Assembly: GCF_040253615.1 (NCBI RefSeq)
Contig: NZ_JBEJGY010000004.1
Location: 7,748,209-7,812,208 of the forward strand
Source: Streptomyces sp. Edi4
Lineage (GTDB): Bacteria; Actinomycetota; Actinomycetes; Streptomycetales; Streptomycetaceae
DNA: 64,000 nt
Direction of reading: 5' to 3'
Positions within the stretch are counted from its first letter, which is position 1, and every line of letters begins with the position of its first letter. A program made the translations under genes and the position numbers. This document shows, piece by piece, positions 25,435-33,937 of the stretch. Under the pieces are notes generated by a model. It searched no databases. It was not told where the DNA came from and worked only from the letters and a program-made list of their open reading frames with translations.

Positions 25435-26064
25435 TCATGCCGCGGGGTACTCCGGCACGGGGGTGGGCAGGGCCGGAATGCGGCGCCGACGCCAGTAGGC
25501 GATGGCGAGGAGGCCCAGGAGCGGTCCCCACAACGGGAGCGGGGCGTAGGTGGCGAGGAACAGGCCGAGGCGCCAGCCATGCAGCGTAATGGTGGGGAAG
25601 TCATCCGGGAGCGGGTTGCCCTGCAACGTGGCCCCGGAAGCGACCTGGATGGCGAGTGTCGTCCACAGGACCGTGAGCATGATGGCGCCGGTCGCAGCGG
25701 GGATCATGGCGGCCGGAAGCGAGACCCGGCGTCCGCGCAGTACCGGAATCCAGCGGGGGAGGACCTCGCCCCACGCGGCGATGAGTCCGACCGCGGTGAA
25801 CGCGAGGAGCTCGGAGAGGACCGACAGGAAAATCACGTACGTCGCGTTGGGAAGGCCCAGCGTAGTGTCCGGGCCGTGGCGACGGCCGTCGCCGGCCCCG
25901 CCGAATGCGACGGTCGCGATCCTCCAGATGCCGGACGGCAGGACGAGGAACGGGATGGCATGGGCGATGACGCGGGCCCAGCGGGGAACTCCCGCGACTG
26001 GCGCGTGAGCGGCCCGCCATCCGCCACGCCATCTGCTCCGCGGTGCGTTGTCAGCGGTGGTCAT
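25435..26064 (-). CDS. Integral membrane protein of unknown function
   Basis: 209 residues with about four hydrophobic segments (VIAHAIPFLVLPSGIW; YVIFLSVLSELLAFTAVGLI; AAMIPAATGAIMLTVLWTTL; LPLWGPLLGLLAIAYW) and short basic ends. Streptomyces genomes contain many similar small membrane proteins with the region between helix 1 and 2 rich in Gly and His; none has a known role. Neighbours give no clue. The 330-bp gap upstream (26065-26397) shows nothing recognisable. Confidence 0.75.
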   Translation of the reverse strand: MTTADNAPRSRWRGGWRAAHAPVAGVPRWARVIAHAIPFLVLPSGIWRIATVAFGGAGDGRRHGPDTTLGLPNATYVIFLSVLSELLAFTAVGLIAAWGEVLPRWIPVLRGRRVSLPAAMIPAATGAIMLTVLWTTLAIQVASGATLQGNPLPDDFPTITLHGWRLGLFLATYAPLPLWGPLLGLLAIAYWRRRRIPALPTPVPEYPAA

Positions 26065-26397
26065 CTGTGCTCCTCAGGTCACGGTGGTGACGCCGGTCTT
26101 CGCGTATCAAAAATCGCATCCGAGGCAGGCGGCAGGCGTCGCTCCCGAGCACGAGCCACCTCCCCCGTCAGGGGGAGCTGGTTTCTGCCCCTCCTCAGGC
26201 GGAACTCGTGATCGGACGGAGCCAAGAGCCCTGCGCTTCCGCGCCCACCGGACGTTCAGTCAGCACCTGGGGAATGAGGTGATCGCACAGTGGCGGGCCG
26301 CGACACCGGGGCGGGTCCGCGGGATGCGGGGTGGACCACATGGCTCTCTTCACGAGAGACGGTTCTGGCTTACTTTCCGTGGAGTGGCTACGAAGAG

Positions 26398-26985
26398 TCA
26401 AAACTTCGGTACTAGGCGACGCCTGTCGGGGTGGGCACGAAGCTGAGGCGAGGTGAGTTCCAGGGCCCGGTTGTCGCGTCCGGCGCTCATGTGGTTGAGC
26501 CAGCGTTCGTACCAATCGAGGAAGTCGGTGGCGGAGGAAACGTTGGGGCCCCAGAACCCGTCGCTGTTGCCGATGAGGACGCGGCCGGTGAGGGGACCGG
26601 TCACCGCGATGACGCATACGTCGGTGCAGCCCATTTCGATGACGTGGAGGAAGAGGTCGCGTCCGTGAATCCCGGGTTCTGCGTCGTCGAATCCACGGGG
26701 TGTCCCCGGTTCTTCACGCGGGTTCATGACCAACAGGGAACACCGCTCCAACGGCATGAGGCCGTAGAACGGTGCCGCGCCTGAGCCGCCGATGTGCGTG
26801 AGGAAGTGCCGGTAGGCGTCCGGCAGGGCGATGTTGTGCTCGGCCTCGAACGCAGCGACGCGTGCTTCTGCCAGCTTCGGACCGAGGCGGAACTTGTGTT
26901 GTTCTTCTCCGAAGGAGTGGCTGCGCAGTGGTTGGAACGGGATCGCGGCCAGCTTGCGACGCAGGCGGGGTATGCGGGGATCCAT
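26398..26985 (-). CDS. SMI1/KNR4-family protein
   Basis: 195 residues, cytoplasmic. The SMI1/KNR4 core is visible in AEHNIALPDAYRHFLTHIGG (helix plus turn near residue 50-70), YGLMPLERC, and the later strand GRVLIGNSDGFWG, with a C-terminal helix FLDWYERWLNHM. In bacteria these domains are often immunity proteins against secreted nuclease toxins, but many lone copies occur in Streptomyces with no toxin partner, as here. The truncated transposase immediately upstream may mark loss of a former neighbour. Confidence 0.75.
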   Translation of the reverse strand: MDPRIPRLRRKLAAIPFQPLRSHSFGEEQHKFRLGPKLAEARVAAFEAEHNIALPDAYRHFLTHIGGSGAAPFYGLMPLERCSLLVMNPREEPGTPRGFDDAEPGIHGRDLFLHVIEMGCTDVCVIAVTGPLTGRVLIGNSDGFWGPNVSSATDFLDWYERWLNHMSAGRDNRALELTSPQLRAHPDRRRLVPKF

Positions 26986-27054
26986 GGTGCATCTTCTCTC
27001 GTCCCCGTCACCCTATGGGTGGCTATGGTCAGCTGGCCAGAAGAACCCTTTTCC

Positions 27055-27475
27055 TCAGGAGAGCGAAGCCGGGCCGCCGAACATCTGGCGTTTGAGCAAC
27101 TTGATCCGGTTGACGTGGCCTTCGACGACGCCGGAGTTCCAGGGCAGTGTGGGGCCCGCGATGACGGCGTCGAGGTCGCGTTCCAGGTGCTGAGCAAAGT
27201 GCCGGAGGCTGGGCAGGTCGGCAGCGGAACAGGCCGCTTCGATCCAGGTCGGCAACTGGTCGCCCTGGAGACGAGCGACCATGTGGCCGAAGGAGCGCAC
27301 GTGCTCGGCGAGTGCTGTCAGTTCGGGGCAGTTGGCCAAAACGGCCTTGAGTTGGATCCGGTCGCCTTCGAGCAGGGCGTCGGGGTGGGGGAGGATCCAG
27401 CGCGTGACGGCGCGTGCCGATGGCGGGCGGGGTCCGACCGGGTGGGGCTTGCCGCGCAGGTTCCGTCCAGATGTT
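27055..27475 (-). pseudogene. ISL3-family transposase, C-terminal fragment
   Basis: One open frame of about 140 residues with the ISL3 linker SARAVTRWILPHPDALLEGD and the strongly conserved end PWNSGVVEGHVNRIKLLKRQ MFG. The N-terminal zinc finger and the first catalytic aspartates are absent, so only the distal third remains. Homology stops at about 27475, next to the TipA-like gene's promoter region. No terminal inverted repeats were found. Confidence 0.85.
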
Positions 27476-27538
27476 CACGAGTTTCGGCAGCGGGCGTAAA
27501 CCGTGCCTGTTCGATTGCGAGGATCTTGGGTCTCGGGG

Positions 27539-27569
27539 TTGAAGCTGCCGTTGCGGCAGCTCCTACCGT
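27539..27569 (+). promoter_or_regulatory. TipAL-type promoter with palindrome in a 19-bp spacer
   Basis: -35 TTGAAG (27539-27544), 19-bp spacer, -10 TACCGT (27564-27569). The perfect palindrome AGCTGCC-GTTGC-GGCAGCT (27543-27561) sits between them. It lies 54 bp before the MerR gene start, fitting autoactivation as for tipA. Confidence 0.65.
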
Positions 27570-27622
27570 CATGACCAGGGCCGGAGACACCGGCCCGGCG
27601 ACACACACGTGCAGGAGTCGTA

Positions 27623-28381
27623 ATGGAGTGGCCGATTGCGGAAGTGGCCCGGATGTCGGGCGTTACCGCCCGGACCCTGCGCCACTACGACGAGACAGGC
27701 CTGCTGCCGCCGGCCCGGATCGGTGCCAATGGGCGCCGCTACTACGAGGAGGGCCAGCTCCTGCGGCTGCAACAGATCCTCGTGTTGCGGGCGCTGGGCG
27801 TCGGGCTGCCGGAGATCGGTCGGATCCTGTCTGAGCAGGTAGACGAGGTGGATGCCCTGCGGGGCCACCACCGGCGCCTCCTCGCGGAACGGGACCGGCT
27901 CGACGCACTGGCCGGCACCGTTTCCCGCACGATCGCCGAAATGGAGCAGTCCAGGAAGGACGGCAATCTCATGACCATCAACCGCCCGGAGAACCTCTTC
28001 GAGGGCGTGACGCCCTCCCAGTACGAGGAGAACATGCGCGAGTTCCCCGAACTCGCCGAAGCGGTCGGACGACGCGCCGCCGCGATGAGCCAGGCCGACG
28101 CCGACGCCGCACACCGTGAGCGCACCGCGCAGATGATCCGGCTGGCTGACCTCATGGCCGCAGGCCACCCGGCCGACTCCGACCCGGTCCAGGCCGAGAT
28201 CGACGCCCAGTACCGGGCACTGAGCGAACTGCGCGCTGTCTCCGCCGAGGACTACCGGGCCATCGGACGCTCCGTCGTTGTCAACGAGACGTGGCGCGCC
28301 GCATACGAGGCCATCGTTCCCGGCCTGGCCGCGTACCAGCGCGACGCGATCCAGGCCTACGCCACCACCCGGCTGAACTGA
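27623..28381 (+). CDS. TipAL-like MerR regulator with drug-binding TipAS domain
   Basis: 252 residues. The N-terminal MerR domain reads IAEVARMSGVTARTLRHYDE, then NGRRYYEEGQLLRLQQILVL and a coiled coil. The C-terminal half from about 115 (MTINRPENLFEGVTPSQYEE) is the TipAS globin-like domain that traps thiopeptide-type antibiotics. An internal ATG at 27971, exactly at MTINRP, could yield the short TipAS form from the same frame, as in Streptomyces lividans. TipAL activates its own promoter on drug binding, and the 19-bp-spaced promoter upstream fits. ATG 27623 follows AGGAG by 6 nt. Confidence 0.88.
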   Translation: MEWPIAEVARMSGVTARTLRHYDETGLLPPARIGANGRRYYEEGQLLRLQQILVLRALGVGLPEIGRILSEQVDEVDALRGHHRRLLAERDRLDALAGTVSRTIAEMEQSRKDGNLMTINRPENLFEGVTPSQYEENMREFPELAEAVGRRAAAMSQADADAAHRERTAQMIRLADLMAAGHPADSDPVQAEIDAQYRALSELRAVSAEDYRAIGRSVVVNETWRAAYEAIVPGLAAYQRDAIQAYATTRLN

Positions 28382-28385
28382 GACA

Positions 28386-28430
28386 CGGCGCGACCGCCAT
28401 CGAAGGAGGACCGCGATGGCGGTCGCGCCG
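28386..28430 (+). terminator. Perfect 16-bp stem-loop after the TipAL-like gene
   Basis: CGGCGCGACCGCCATC pairs with GATGGCGGTCGCGCCG over a 13-nt loop, starting 4 bp after the stop codon. Confidence 0.8.
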
Positions 28431-28484
28431 CGTCACGGTGGGCCAGCGATGTTCGATCCCGAGGACCGGCCGCGGTCGCCTCAA

Positions 28485-28774
28485 CAGCCCAACTCGACGG
28501 CCGGCCGCCCCGCGCCCTCCTCGATTTCCCGCGTCCGCTGCGCCTCGTCGACGCTGCGCGAGGTCCGCGCCCGTGCGGGCGGCAGTCAGCAGCCGGTACG
28601 CGAGTCGGGCTGCGGGCGATGTGTGTGAGTACGTGCGCGCGGGTCCAGCCGGGCAGCAACGAGGGGCCCGCACGTCGTCGTCCGCCAGGACCGCCGCCGA
28701 GGCGTGCAACCGCCGCACGGACGTGCGCAGCAGGGGCAGCAGAGCGGTGGGCGCCACACTTCCGTCGTAGTCAT
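28485..28774 (-). pseudogene. Decayed maleylpyruvate-isomerase/DinB-fold protein
   Basis: Fragments of a mycothiol-dependent maleylpyruvate isomerase N-domain appear in different frames: LLRTSVRRLHASAAVLADDD, then LPGWTRAHVLTHIARSP (the conserved GWxxxxVxxHxA motif), then LAYRLLTAARTGADLA, then VDEAQRTREIEEGAGRPAVE followed by a stop. At least two frameshifts and an early stop cut the protein to about 95 residues of 200 or more. The intact family uses mycothiol as thiol cofactor. Confidence 0.7.
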
Positions 28775-28790
28775 GGCATGTTTCCGTTAG

Positions 28791-28839
28791 GTGCCCGCGC
28801 GTTCCTGGACGAGTAGGTGTCCGCACGTTCCTGTACGAG
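28791..28839. repeat. Two 23-bp direct repeats upstream of the isomerase pseudogene
   Basis: GTGCCCGCGCGTTCCTGGACGAG is repeated after 3 bp with three mismatches (28791-28813 and 28817-28839). They lie just ahead of the minus-strand pseudogene start and may be its old operator. The rest of the gap to 29011 shows nothing. Confidence 0.5.
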
Positions 28840-29011
28840 CTCCCCCGGAACCGTCCCGCACCCGCCCGCCCCAGCCCGCCGCACCCGTGCGGCCCGGCGG
28901 ACGTCCGCCCGAAGGGGCTCAGCGAAGTGCGGGCCGAAGGGGCAATGAGGTGCTTGCGCGGACGCACGCACGCCGCACGCCGGGCCGCTGTAGTGGGATG
29001 CCGGGTATCGC

Positions 29012-30229
29012 TCAGGGGAGGAACGTCACCGCCGGAAAGGCAGGCGACGGCCCGTCGAGGAGGTGTCCCTGCCGATGGCGCAGATGTGCGTCGAAGAACG
29101 CGAGCGGGTACGCCTGTTGGATTTTTACGGCCTGGTCGGGGTCGAGAGTGCCGATCACCTTCTGGAGCTGCTGCTCGCTCCATCCCCTCACCTTCGCCAC
29201 CTGGGGGAACAGCGCCTCGTTGTCGCCGTAGGAGATGTGGACGGCGCCCTCGGCCCGGATGTTCAGCCGCCAGCCCCGCAGGTGCGACCAGAACGCGGCG
29301 GCCTCGGGGTCCGCGGCCCGGGTGAACTCGGCGGACATCATCATGAAGGGCCGGTCCAGGTCGCCGGCCAGCGGGGGGTTCATCTGCATCAGGCCGTCGA
29401 GGCTCAGCCCGGCCCGGATACGATCGTCCGCGAGCATGGCGCACGCGGTGGCCGTTCCACCCTTCGACCAGCCGAACGCGCCTATACGCCGCGGGTCGAG
29501 GGAGCCGAGCAGCCCGGCCGGCAGTTCGCGCTGGGCCAGGTCCGGATTGCGGCCGGCGGCAAGCTGCTCGACGCAGTCCAGGACGAAGCGCAGGTCAGCG
29601 GCGAAATCCCCCGGCAGCGTCGGCGCCTTTTGGTCGCGGAGCGGGACGGCGACCCGGCCGTCGGGGAACTCGGTGTACGTGTCGTATTGATGAGCCACCG
29701 TCACAGCTGCGTATCCGTGGCTGGCGAGCTCCTGGACCATGAGGGTGTGGTCGCCCTGGTGGCTGTGCGCGCCGTGCGAGAACACCACGACGGGCAGCCG
29801 TCGGCCCAACTGCCGCACGGGAGCGCAGACATGGCCAGAAGTGAGCGGAGCCAGGGGGATCAGGTCGCTGAATCCCTGATCGGTGAGGAACGCCTCAAGA
29901 GCGCCGTCCGGCATCCAGGGTGCCGGCGGATGGCACTCGACGTTCCGGGCCGGGTACCAAACGGTGGCCATCAGCTCGCGGAAACGCCCCGCACCTGCGA
30001 CGTCGTCGGGGCGCGACCGGTCGATCAGGTGCAGTTGAACCATGCCCACCGGGTACGGGCCGTTGGGCACGGGCAGCGTGAGCCGTTTCGGGGCGGGCTC
30101 CGCACCCGGGTCCGCCCACGCGGGACCGGCGACGGCGGCAAGCGGCACGGCAGCCCCAGCGGCCAGCGCCGCTCCCAGCATGCGCCGACGCGTCATGCTT
30201 GTCCGGGCAGTGAACGGCGTGGTGGTCAT
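29012..30229 (-). CDS. Secreted alpha/beta hydrolase (platelet-activating-factor-acetylhydrolase-like)
   Basis: 405 residues. A Tat-type signal (TRRRMLGAALAAGAAVPLA, ending AWA) precedes an alpha/beta-hydrolase domain with the oxyanion region VVVFSHGAHSHQGD, the nucleophile elbow FGWSKGG and a late His in AEGAVHISYGD. The closest general family is PAF acetylhydrolase type II and related secreted lipases or esterases; the real ester is unknown. ATG 30229 has GGAGG at 4 nt and opens the signal peptide. Exported folded, probably without cofactor. Confidence 0.8.
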   Translation of the reverse strand: MTTTPFTARTSMTRRRMLGAALAAGAAVPLAAVAGPAWADPGAEPAPKRLTLPVPNGPYPVGMVQLHLIDRSRPDDVAGAGRFRELMATVWYPARNVECHPPAPWMPDGALEAFLTDQGFSDLIPLAPLTSGHVCAPVRQLGRRLPVVVFSHGAHSHQGDHTLMVQELASHGYAAVTVAHQYDTYTEFPDGRVAVPLRDQKAPTLPGDFAADLRFVLDCVEQLAAGRNPDLAQRELPAGLLGSLDPRRIGAFGWSKGGTATACAMLADDRIRAGLSLDGLMQMNPPLAGDLDRPFMMMSAEFTRAADPEAAAFWSHLRGWRLNIRAEGAVHISYGDNEALFPQVAKVRGWSEQQLQKVIGTLDPDQAVKIQQAYPLAFFDAHLRHRQGHLLDGPSPAFPAVTFLP

Positions 30230-30580
30230 GGGTCCTCCGGAATCACGGGGATCGTGCCGCGACGGTGGGTCCGTGGGCACGCGGAACATTGCCACGGTCC
30301 CCTGCTGTGCGGCATCACCCCACGGATTTACGTCCTGAGACGTACGCCAACGACGGTGTCTCCCGCCCAGTGCCGATCGGCGGCCGCCTCGTCGCGCCGG
30401 TCTCCTGAGGTGTGACATGGGACGGTCAGGGTCAGGGTCGGGACGAGTTGGACGACGGGCGCGCGGTCGGCGTCCGGGTGGCGTCGGGTGCGCTGAACTG
30501 CATGGACGTCGCGCGGAGCAATGTCGTACAGTCCGCTGGCGTCCGCACGGGCGGGGTGCGCTGACCTGGGGGGTCGTGAC

Positions 30581-31411
30581 ATGTCTGCTTCATCATCAAG
30601 GGCCAATGAGTCCGGTGAAGTCGAGGGGGAGGATTGGGTCAAGGGATTCGAGACGTATGCCGGGTTCGACGCCGCCGGCGGGCCGTCCCGCACGGCCGTC
30701 ACGCCCGGGGTGCCTCGCTTCCGTTCGATGCGTGGGCTGGCAGCGGCCGTCACGGTATTGCTCGTGCTGGCGACTGCGGCGGCCGTGTACGGGGTCTTCG
30801 CGGACGTGAACGTCTTCCGCCTCTCGGGCCGGACGATGCCCTCCACGGGATTCGACGCGACACAGTGGGGTGAAGTCGATGCTGCCCGGGGCCCGGAATA
30901 CGCGGCGTCTCAGCTGCGGCTGTGGGCCACGGTTGTCACGGCCGCCTTCTTCATCGCCTGGTTCCACCGCGCCCGGACGAACACCGAGGCCTTCGACCCG
31001 GGCGCGTGCGCCACGGGCCCGGGGTGGGCCATCGGGGCCTGGTTCGTGCCGCTCGTGAACTTCGTCATGCCCTGGCTGATCGCACGTGACATGACGCGCG
31101 CCTGCGTCAGGCCGGATCCCGCGTACGCGGGGCGCAAGGCGCCGCTAGCGCTGCTGAACGCGTGGTGGATCGTTTGGGTCTCATCGAAGGTCCTGACTCT
31201 GATCGGCTCACGCCTGCCCGCAGCAGATGATGAGACGGCCACGGCACACCAGACGGCCGGCGTGTTGATCGGCGTCGACGTGCTCACCCTCGCGGCCGCT
31301 CTCCTTGCGATCCTCTACGTGCGTCAGCTGTCCGGGCTGCAACAGCGGGCGTACGCGGGGGTTACGGCCGCGAAGCCGACGGGGCGGCCTTTGGGGGAGC
31401 GGCCGGCCTGA
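30581..31411 (+). CDS. DUF4328-type membrane protein
   Basis: 276 residues. After about 60 hydrophilic residues come several membrane segments (LAAAVTVLLVLATAAAVYGV; LWATVVTAAFFIAWFHRAR; the pair around WAIGAWFVPLVNFVMPW; and VLIGVDVLTLAAALLAILYV). The motif WFHRARTNTEAFDP followed by GPGWAIGAWFVPLVNFVMPW is the DUF4328 signature. The family is common in Streptomyces and has no known function. ATG 30581 stands 6 nt from GGGGGG; an upstream in-frame start lacks support. Confidence 0.8.
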   Translation: MSASSSRANESGEVEGEDWVKGFETYAGFDAAGGPSRTAVTPGVPRFRSMRGLAAAVTVLLVLATAAAVYGVFADVNVFRLSGRTMPSTGFDATQWGEVDAARGPEYAASQLRLWATVVTAAFFIAWFHRARTNTEAFDPGACATGPGWAIGAWFVPLVNFVMPWLIARDMTRACVRPDPAYAGRKAPLALLNAWWIVWVSSKVLTLIGSRLPAADDETATAHQTAGVLIGVDVLTLAAALLAILYVRQLSGLQQRAYAGVTAAKPTGRPLGERPA

Positions 31412-31487
31412 GTGCCGAACGCGACCCTGCCGCACGCGATCCTGCCGCACGGCGTAGGCGTAACGGCCGCCCCACCTTCAGCGTGTG

Positions 31488-32063
31488 TCAAGAGGTCGGA
31501 AACCGGTCCTTGAACGAGTGCAGGTCGGCCACGGCGAGGGTTTGCTGGGCGTGATGCGCTTCAAAGGTGCCCACGCGGCGAAAGCCGAGTCGCGTGGCGA
31601 GCTTGAGGGAGCGCTCGTTGGCTGTCTGGAACACCACCAGAACGGGCTGGTCGGGCAGTTCGGCGGCGGCGGCCCTCAGCACCGCCGTGGCTGCCTCGAA
31701 TGCCAGCCCCGCACCCCAACTCCCGCGCCGAAGCAGGTAGGTCAACTCCAGCTCCCCGCCTCCCTTGTTGATGTGTCCGGGTAGGTCGGGGGAGCGGCGG
31801 TCGAGTACGAGTGTGCCGATGCATCGGTCCGTTTTCTCGTGGGCGGTGACGTAGGTACCGGGCTTGCCCGCGATAGCGGTGGTGCCGTACGCGTCGAAGT
31901 ACTGTTGGACGACGCTTCGGGGCCGTGGGCCGCCCAGGTGGGTACGGACCTGTGGATCGGTCTGGAGATCGATGAGGCCGTCGATGTCGGCGTCGTGCGC
32001 TTTCCGCAGCCGGAGACGATCAGTGATGATCTCAGTGGCGGAGAGTGTGGGTAAGGCGTTCAT
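31488..32063 (-). CDS. GNAT N-acetyltransferase (RimJ/RimL type)
   Basis: 191 residues. The beginning ITDRLRLRKAHDADIDGLI and ELTYLLRRGSWGAGLAFEAA (acetyl-CoA loop region) and the ending VFQTANERSLKLATRLGFRR are characteristic of GNAT_3/RimJ-like enzymes that acetylate protein N-termini, aminoglycosides or small amines. The acceptor cannot be told. A 46-bp perfect palindrome lies about 34 bp upstream of the start. Confidence 0.82.
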   Translation of the reverse strand: MNALPTLSATEIITDRLRLRKAHDADIDGLIDLQTDPQVRTHLGGPRPRSVVQQYFDAYGTTAIAGKPGTYVTAHEKTDRCIGTLVLDRRSPDLPGHINKGGGELELTYLLRRGSWGAGLAFEAATAVLRAAAAELPDQPVLVVFQTANERSLKLATRLGFRRVGTFEAHHAQQTLAVADLHSFKDRFPTS

Positions 32064-32096
32064 GAGGTTCAGTGTCCTGGCTCACGGGGCCGAGCC

Positions 32097-32142
32097 CGGA
32101 CCGGGTGCGGGTGGCTTCATGAAGCCACCCGCACCCGGTCCG
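32097..32142. repeat. Perfect 46-bp palindrome
   Basis: Left half CGGACCGGGTGCGGGTGGCT and on to 32119; right half is its exact reverse complement, with TTCATGAA in the middle. It lies in the gap between the divergent genes at 32063 and 32403, so it is not an obvious terminator of either. As RNA it would form a very strong hairpin; as DNA it could extrude a cruciform. Confidence 0.85.
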
Positions 32143-32402
32143 CAACCAGGCCAGAAACCGCCGACGGGCATCGGGGCTCTGGGCGACCGTCCGCAGTCGC
32201 TCACCGAAGGGCCGGCCGAGCCGGGGGCGAGAAACCCGGTGGGCGGATCCCGACAAAACCGGGTACCGTCTTGGTCATGTTCTTCCAGACGCCGATTTAC
32301 GAGTGAGCGCGTGACGGGCACCCGCTGACGTCCTTGGACATCGCCGTGCCCGTCCCCCACCGATGAATCCGTAGATCACTCCACATCATTACCGGAGCAC
32401 TC

Positions 32403-32624
32403 GTGACCGTGAGCAAGAACATCAACAACCCCGTGGGCATGGGCGGCGGCCAGCGAAAGAGGCTGTCCCGCGCCGAGCGGCAGAACAACGGGCCGCACCG
32501 CAACCTCGACCGTCAGGGCGCCGCCGACCAGAAGGCGGAGCTGGTGCGCAAGATGCGCGAGAAGACCGGCGCGGCCGACAACGCTGAGCAGACGAGCGAC
32601 GGCGACGACACCGCACAGAGCTGA
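32403..32624 (+). CDS. DUF6243-type small basic protein
   Basis: 73 residues, charged and without hydrophobic core: SKNINNPVGMGGGQRKRLSR, then NNGPHRNLDRQGAADQKAEL and an acidic tail. It matches the DUF6243 pattern found across Streptomyces. The Arg/Lys-rich first half and acidic last half suggest a nucleic-acid- or ribosome-associated or disordered protein; no function is known. GTG 32403 follows GGAG by 5 nt. A very strong stem-loop follows the gene. Confidence 0.75.
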   Translation: MTVSKNINNPVGMGGGQRKRLSRAERQNNGPHRNLDRQGAADQKAELVRKMREKTGAADNAEQTSDGDDTAQS

Positions 32625-32655
32625 CACACCCCCGCCGCGAGGCGGGCACCGTACA

Positions 32656-32704
32656 GGACAGCTGGGCCCGGGCCGCGACGCGCGGCCCGGGCCCAGCTGT
32701 CCTA
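32656..32704 (+). terminator. Perfect 23-bp stem with 3-nt loop
   Basis: AGGACAGCTGGGCCCGGGCC GCG pairs exactly with the reverse arm ending CCCAGCTGTCCT around the loop ACG. It follows the DUF6243 gene by 31 bp. Confidence 0.85.
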
Positions 32705-32829
32705 TCTGGCGCGGCCGGCGCCGCTCAGCCCCGGTCGCCCCCGGGGCTCGGCCGACGACCACCGGGGAACCCCTACTGGGCGGTCGTGGGCCGTTTCGCC
32801 CCGGCGGCTCGGCCTGCGAGAGTGTGGCC

Positions 32830-33303
32830 ATGAGTGACGTTGTGATCCGTAGGGCAGAGGTTGATGACGCGCCCGCGCTGGCGGCCATGCGCTGGCGGTT
32901 CAAGGTGGAGGACGGTGGAGATGAAACACCCCGGGGCGAGGAGGAGTTCACCGCCGAGTGCGAGCGGTGGCTGCGTTCCCGGATGATCGGGCCGTGGCGG
33001 GTCTGGGTCGCGGAAGTGGGCGGCCGGCCCTGCGGTCATGTGTTCGTGTGTCTGGTGGAGAAGGTTCCGAGCCCCTACCCGGACTCCGAAGCCCTCGGCT
33101 ACGTGACGAACTTCTACGTCGTCCCCGAGCAGCGCAATCGCGGTCTGGGCAAGGCTCTGCTCGACGAAGTGACCGGCTATGCGCACGCTCACGGCCTGGA
33201 TACGTTGATCGTGTGGCCGTCCGAGCGCAGTGCGCCGCTGTACCGGCGCTGCGGATTCGACGGACCGGACGAACTCCTCGAACAGCCCATCGCGCCCAGC
33301 TGA
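32830..33303 (+). CDS. GNAT N-acetyltransferase
   Basis: 157 residues with a complete GNAT fold: VIRRAEVDDAPALAAMRW at the start, YVVPEQRNRGLGKALLDEV (acetyl-CoA-binding motif A with QRNRGLG) and LYRRCGFDGPDELLEQP at the end. It resembles general amine acetyltransferases; the substrate is unknown. ATG 32830 is used; a GTG two codons upstream is possible. Transcription may start after the strong terminator at 32656-32704. Confidence 0.82.
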   Translation: MSDVVIRRAEVDDAPALAAMRWRFKVEDGGDETPRGEEEFTAECERWLRSRMIGPWRVWVAEVGGRPCGHVFVCLVEKVPSPYPDSEALGYVTNFYVVPEQRNRGLGKALLDEVTGYAHAHGLDTLIVWPSERSAPLYRRCGFDGPDELLEQPIAPS

Positions 33304-33616
33304 GCGAAGTTCTCGCTGTCACGCGCGGACGATGCGAGGGCGCCACAGTTCGCCCCGCAGCGTCCGGATGTGTCGGTTGCTCCGTAGCTCAGCGACGCCG
33401 AGCCGGCAGCGCTGGCGATATGTGCAGGTGGTGCAGGTGATGCTCGGCTTCACTCAAAGGCCCGCTGGCCGGGTCATGCCGATGCCCATCTCCGCCACCT
33501 CGTTCCCCTCTGCCCCGGCATCCCGGTTACAACAAGCGGTTGGCGCAAGGCCGTCGACCTTATTCTTGCGGAGCAACTACGTGTGAGCAGCGGACTCCAT
33601 GACCGTCGCGTACGGA

Positions 33617-33775
33617 CGCTCACCTGGCCCTCACCCGGCCCGGCCTTCCGGCCGCGTACGCGCTCACCGGGGCCGAGGCAGACGAGCGCGAAACCCTGTT
33701 CGACCTGCTGGCCGTCGAACCCCGTCGCATCACCGAACACCCAGGACAAACCCTGACCGACCGATTTCGACGGCC
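33617..33775 (+). pseudogene. IS982-type transposase fragment
   Basis: A 45-residue segment, HLALTRPGLPAAYALTGAEA then DERETLFDLLAVEPRRITE and HPGQTLTD, matches the stretch before the last catalytic region of IS982-family DDE transposases (ALTGAKADERxxLxxxL ... RPGQTLIxDKxY). The match stops at about 33775 where DK would be expected. The rest of the 630-bp gap (33304-33937) holds no gene that I recognise. Confidence 0.6.
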
Positions 33776-33937
33776 GCGCCCTCACCTACGCGCATGACAT
33801 GCTTGGCCGGCTGGAGCGTCGCACCAACGCGGCCGGGGTAGGGGATCTGTCCGGACGCCCGGAGTCTGGCCCGCGCGCCCCGGCTTCTGCTGCGTCCCGG
33901 CAGTCGTCCCGTCCAGTCAACAGAAGGCGTCGTCCCG

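Noticed and set aside
30521..30580. N-terminal extension of the DUF4328 gene
   Set aside because: ATG 30581 has a proper ribosome site and the extension lacks conserved residues.
31420..31450. CRISPR-like short repeats (GCGACCCTGCCGCAC, GCGATCCTGCCGCAC)
   Set aside because: Only two copies in tandem, no spacers and no cas genes anywhere in the window.
33366..33440. A tRNA-like stretch (CTCCGTAGCTCAGCGAC resembles a D-arm)
   Set aside because: No matching acceptor, anticodon or T arm follows at the right distances; the similarity is limited to the D-loop words.
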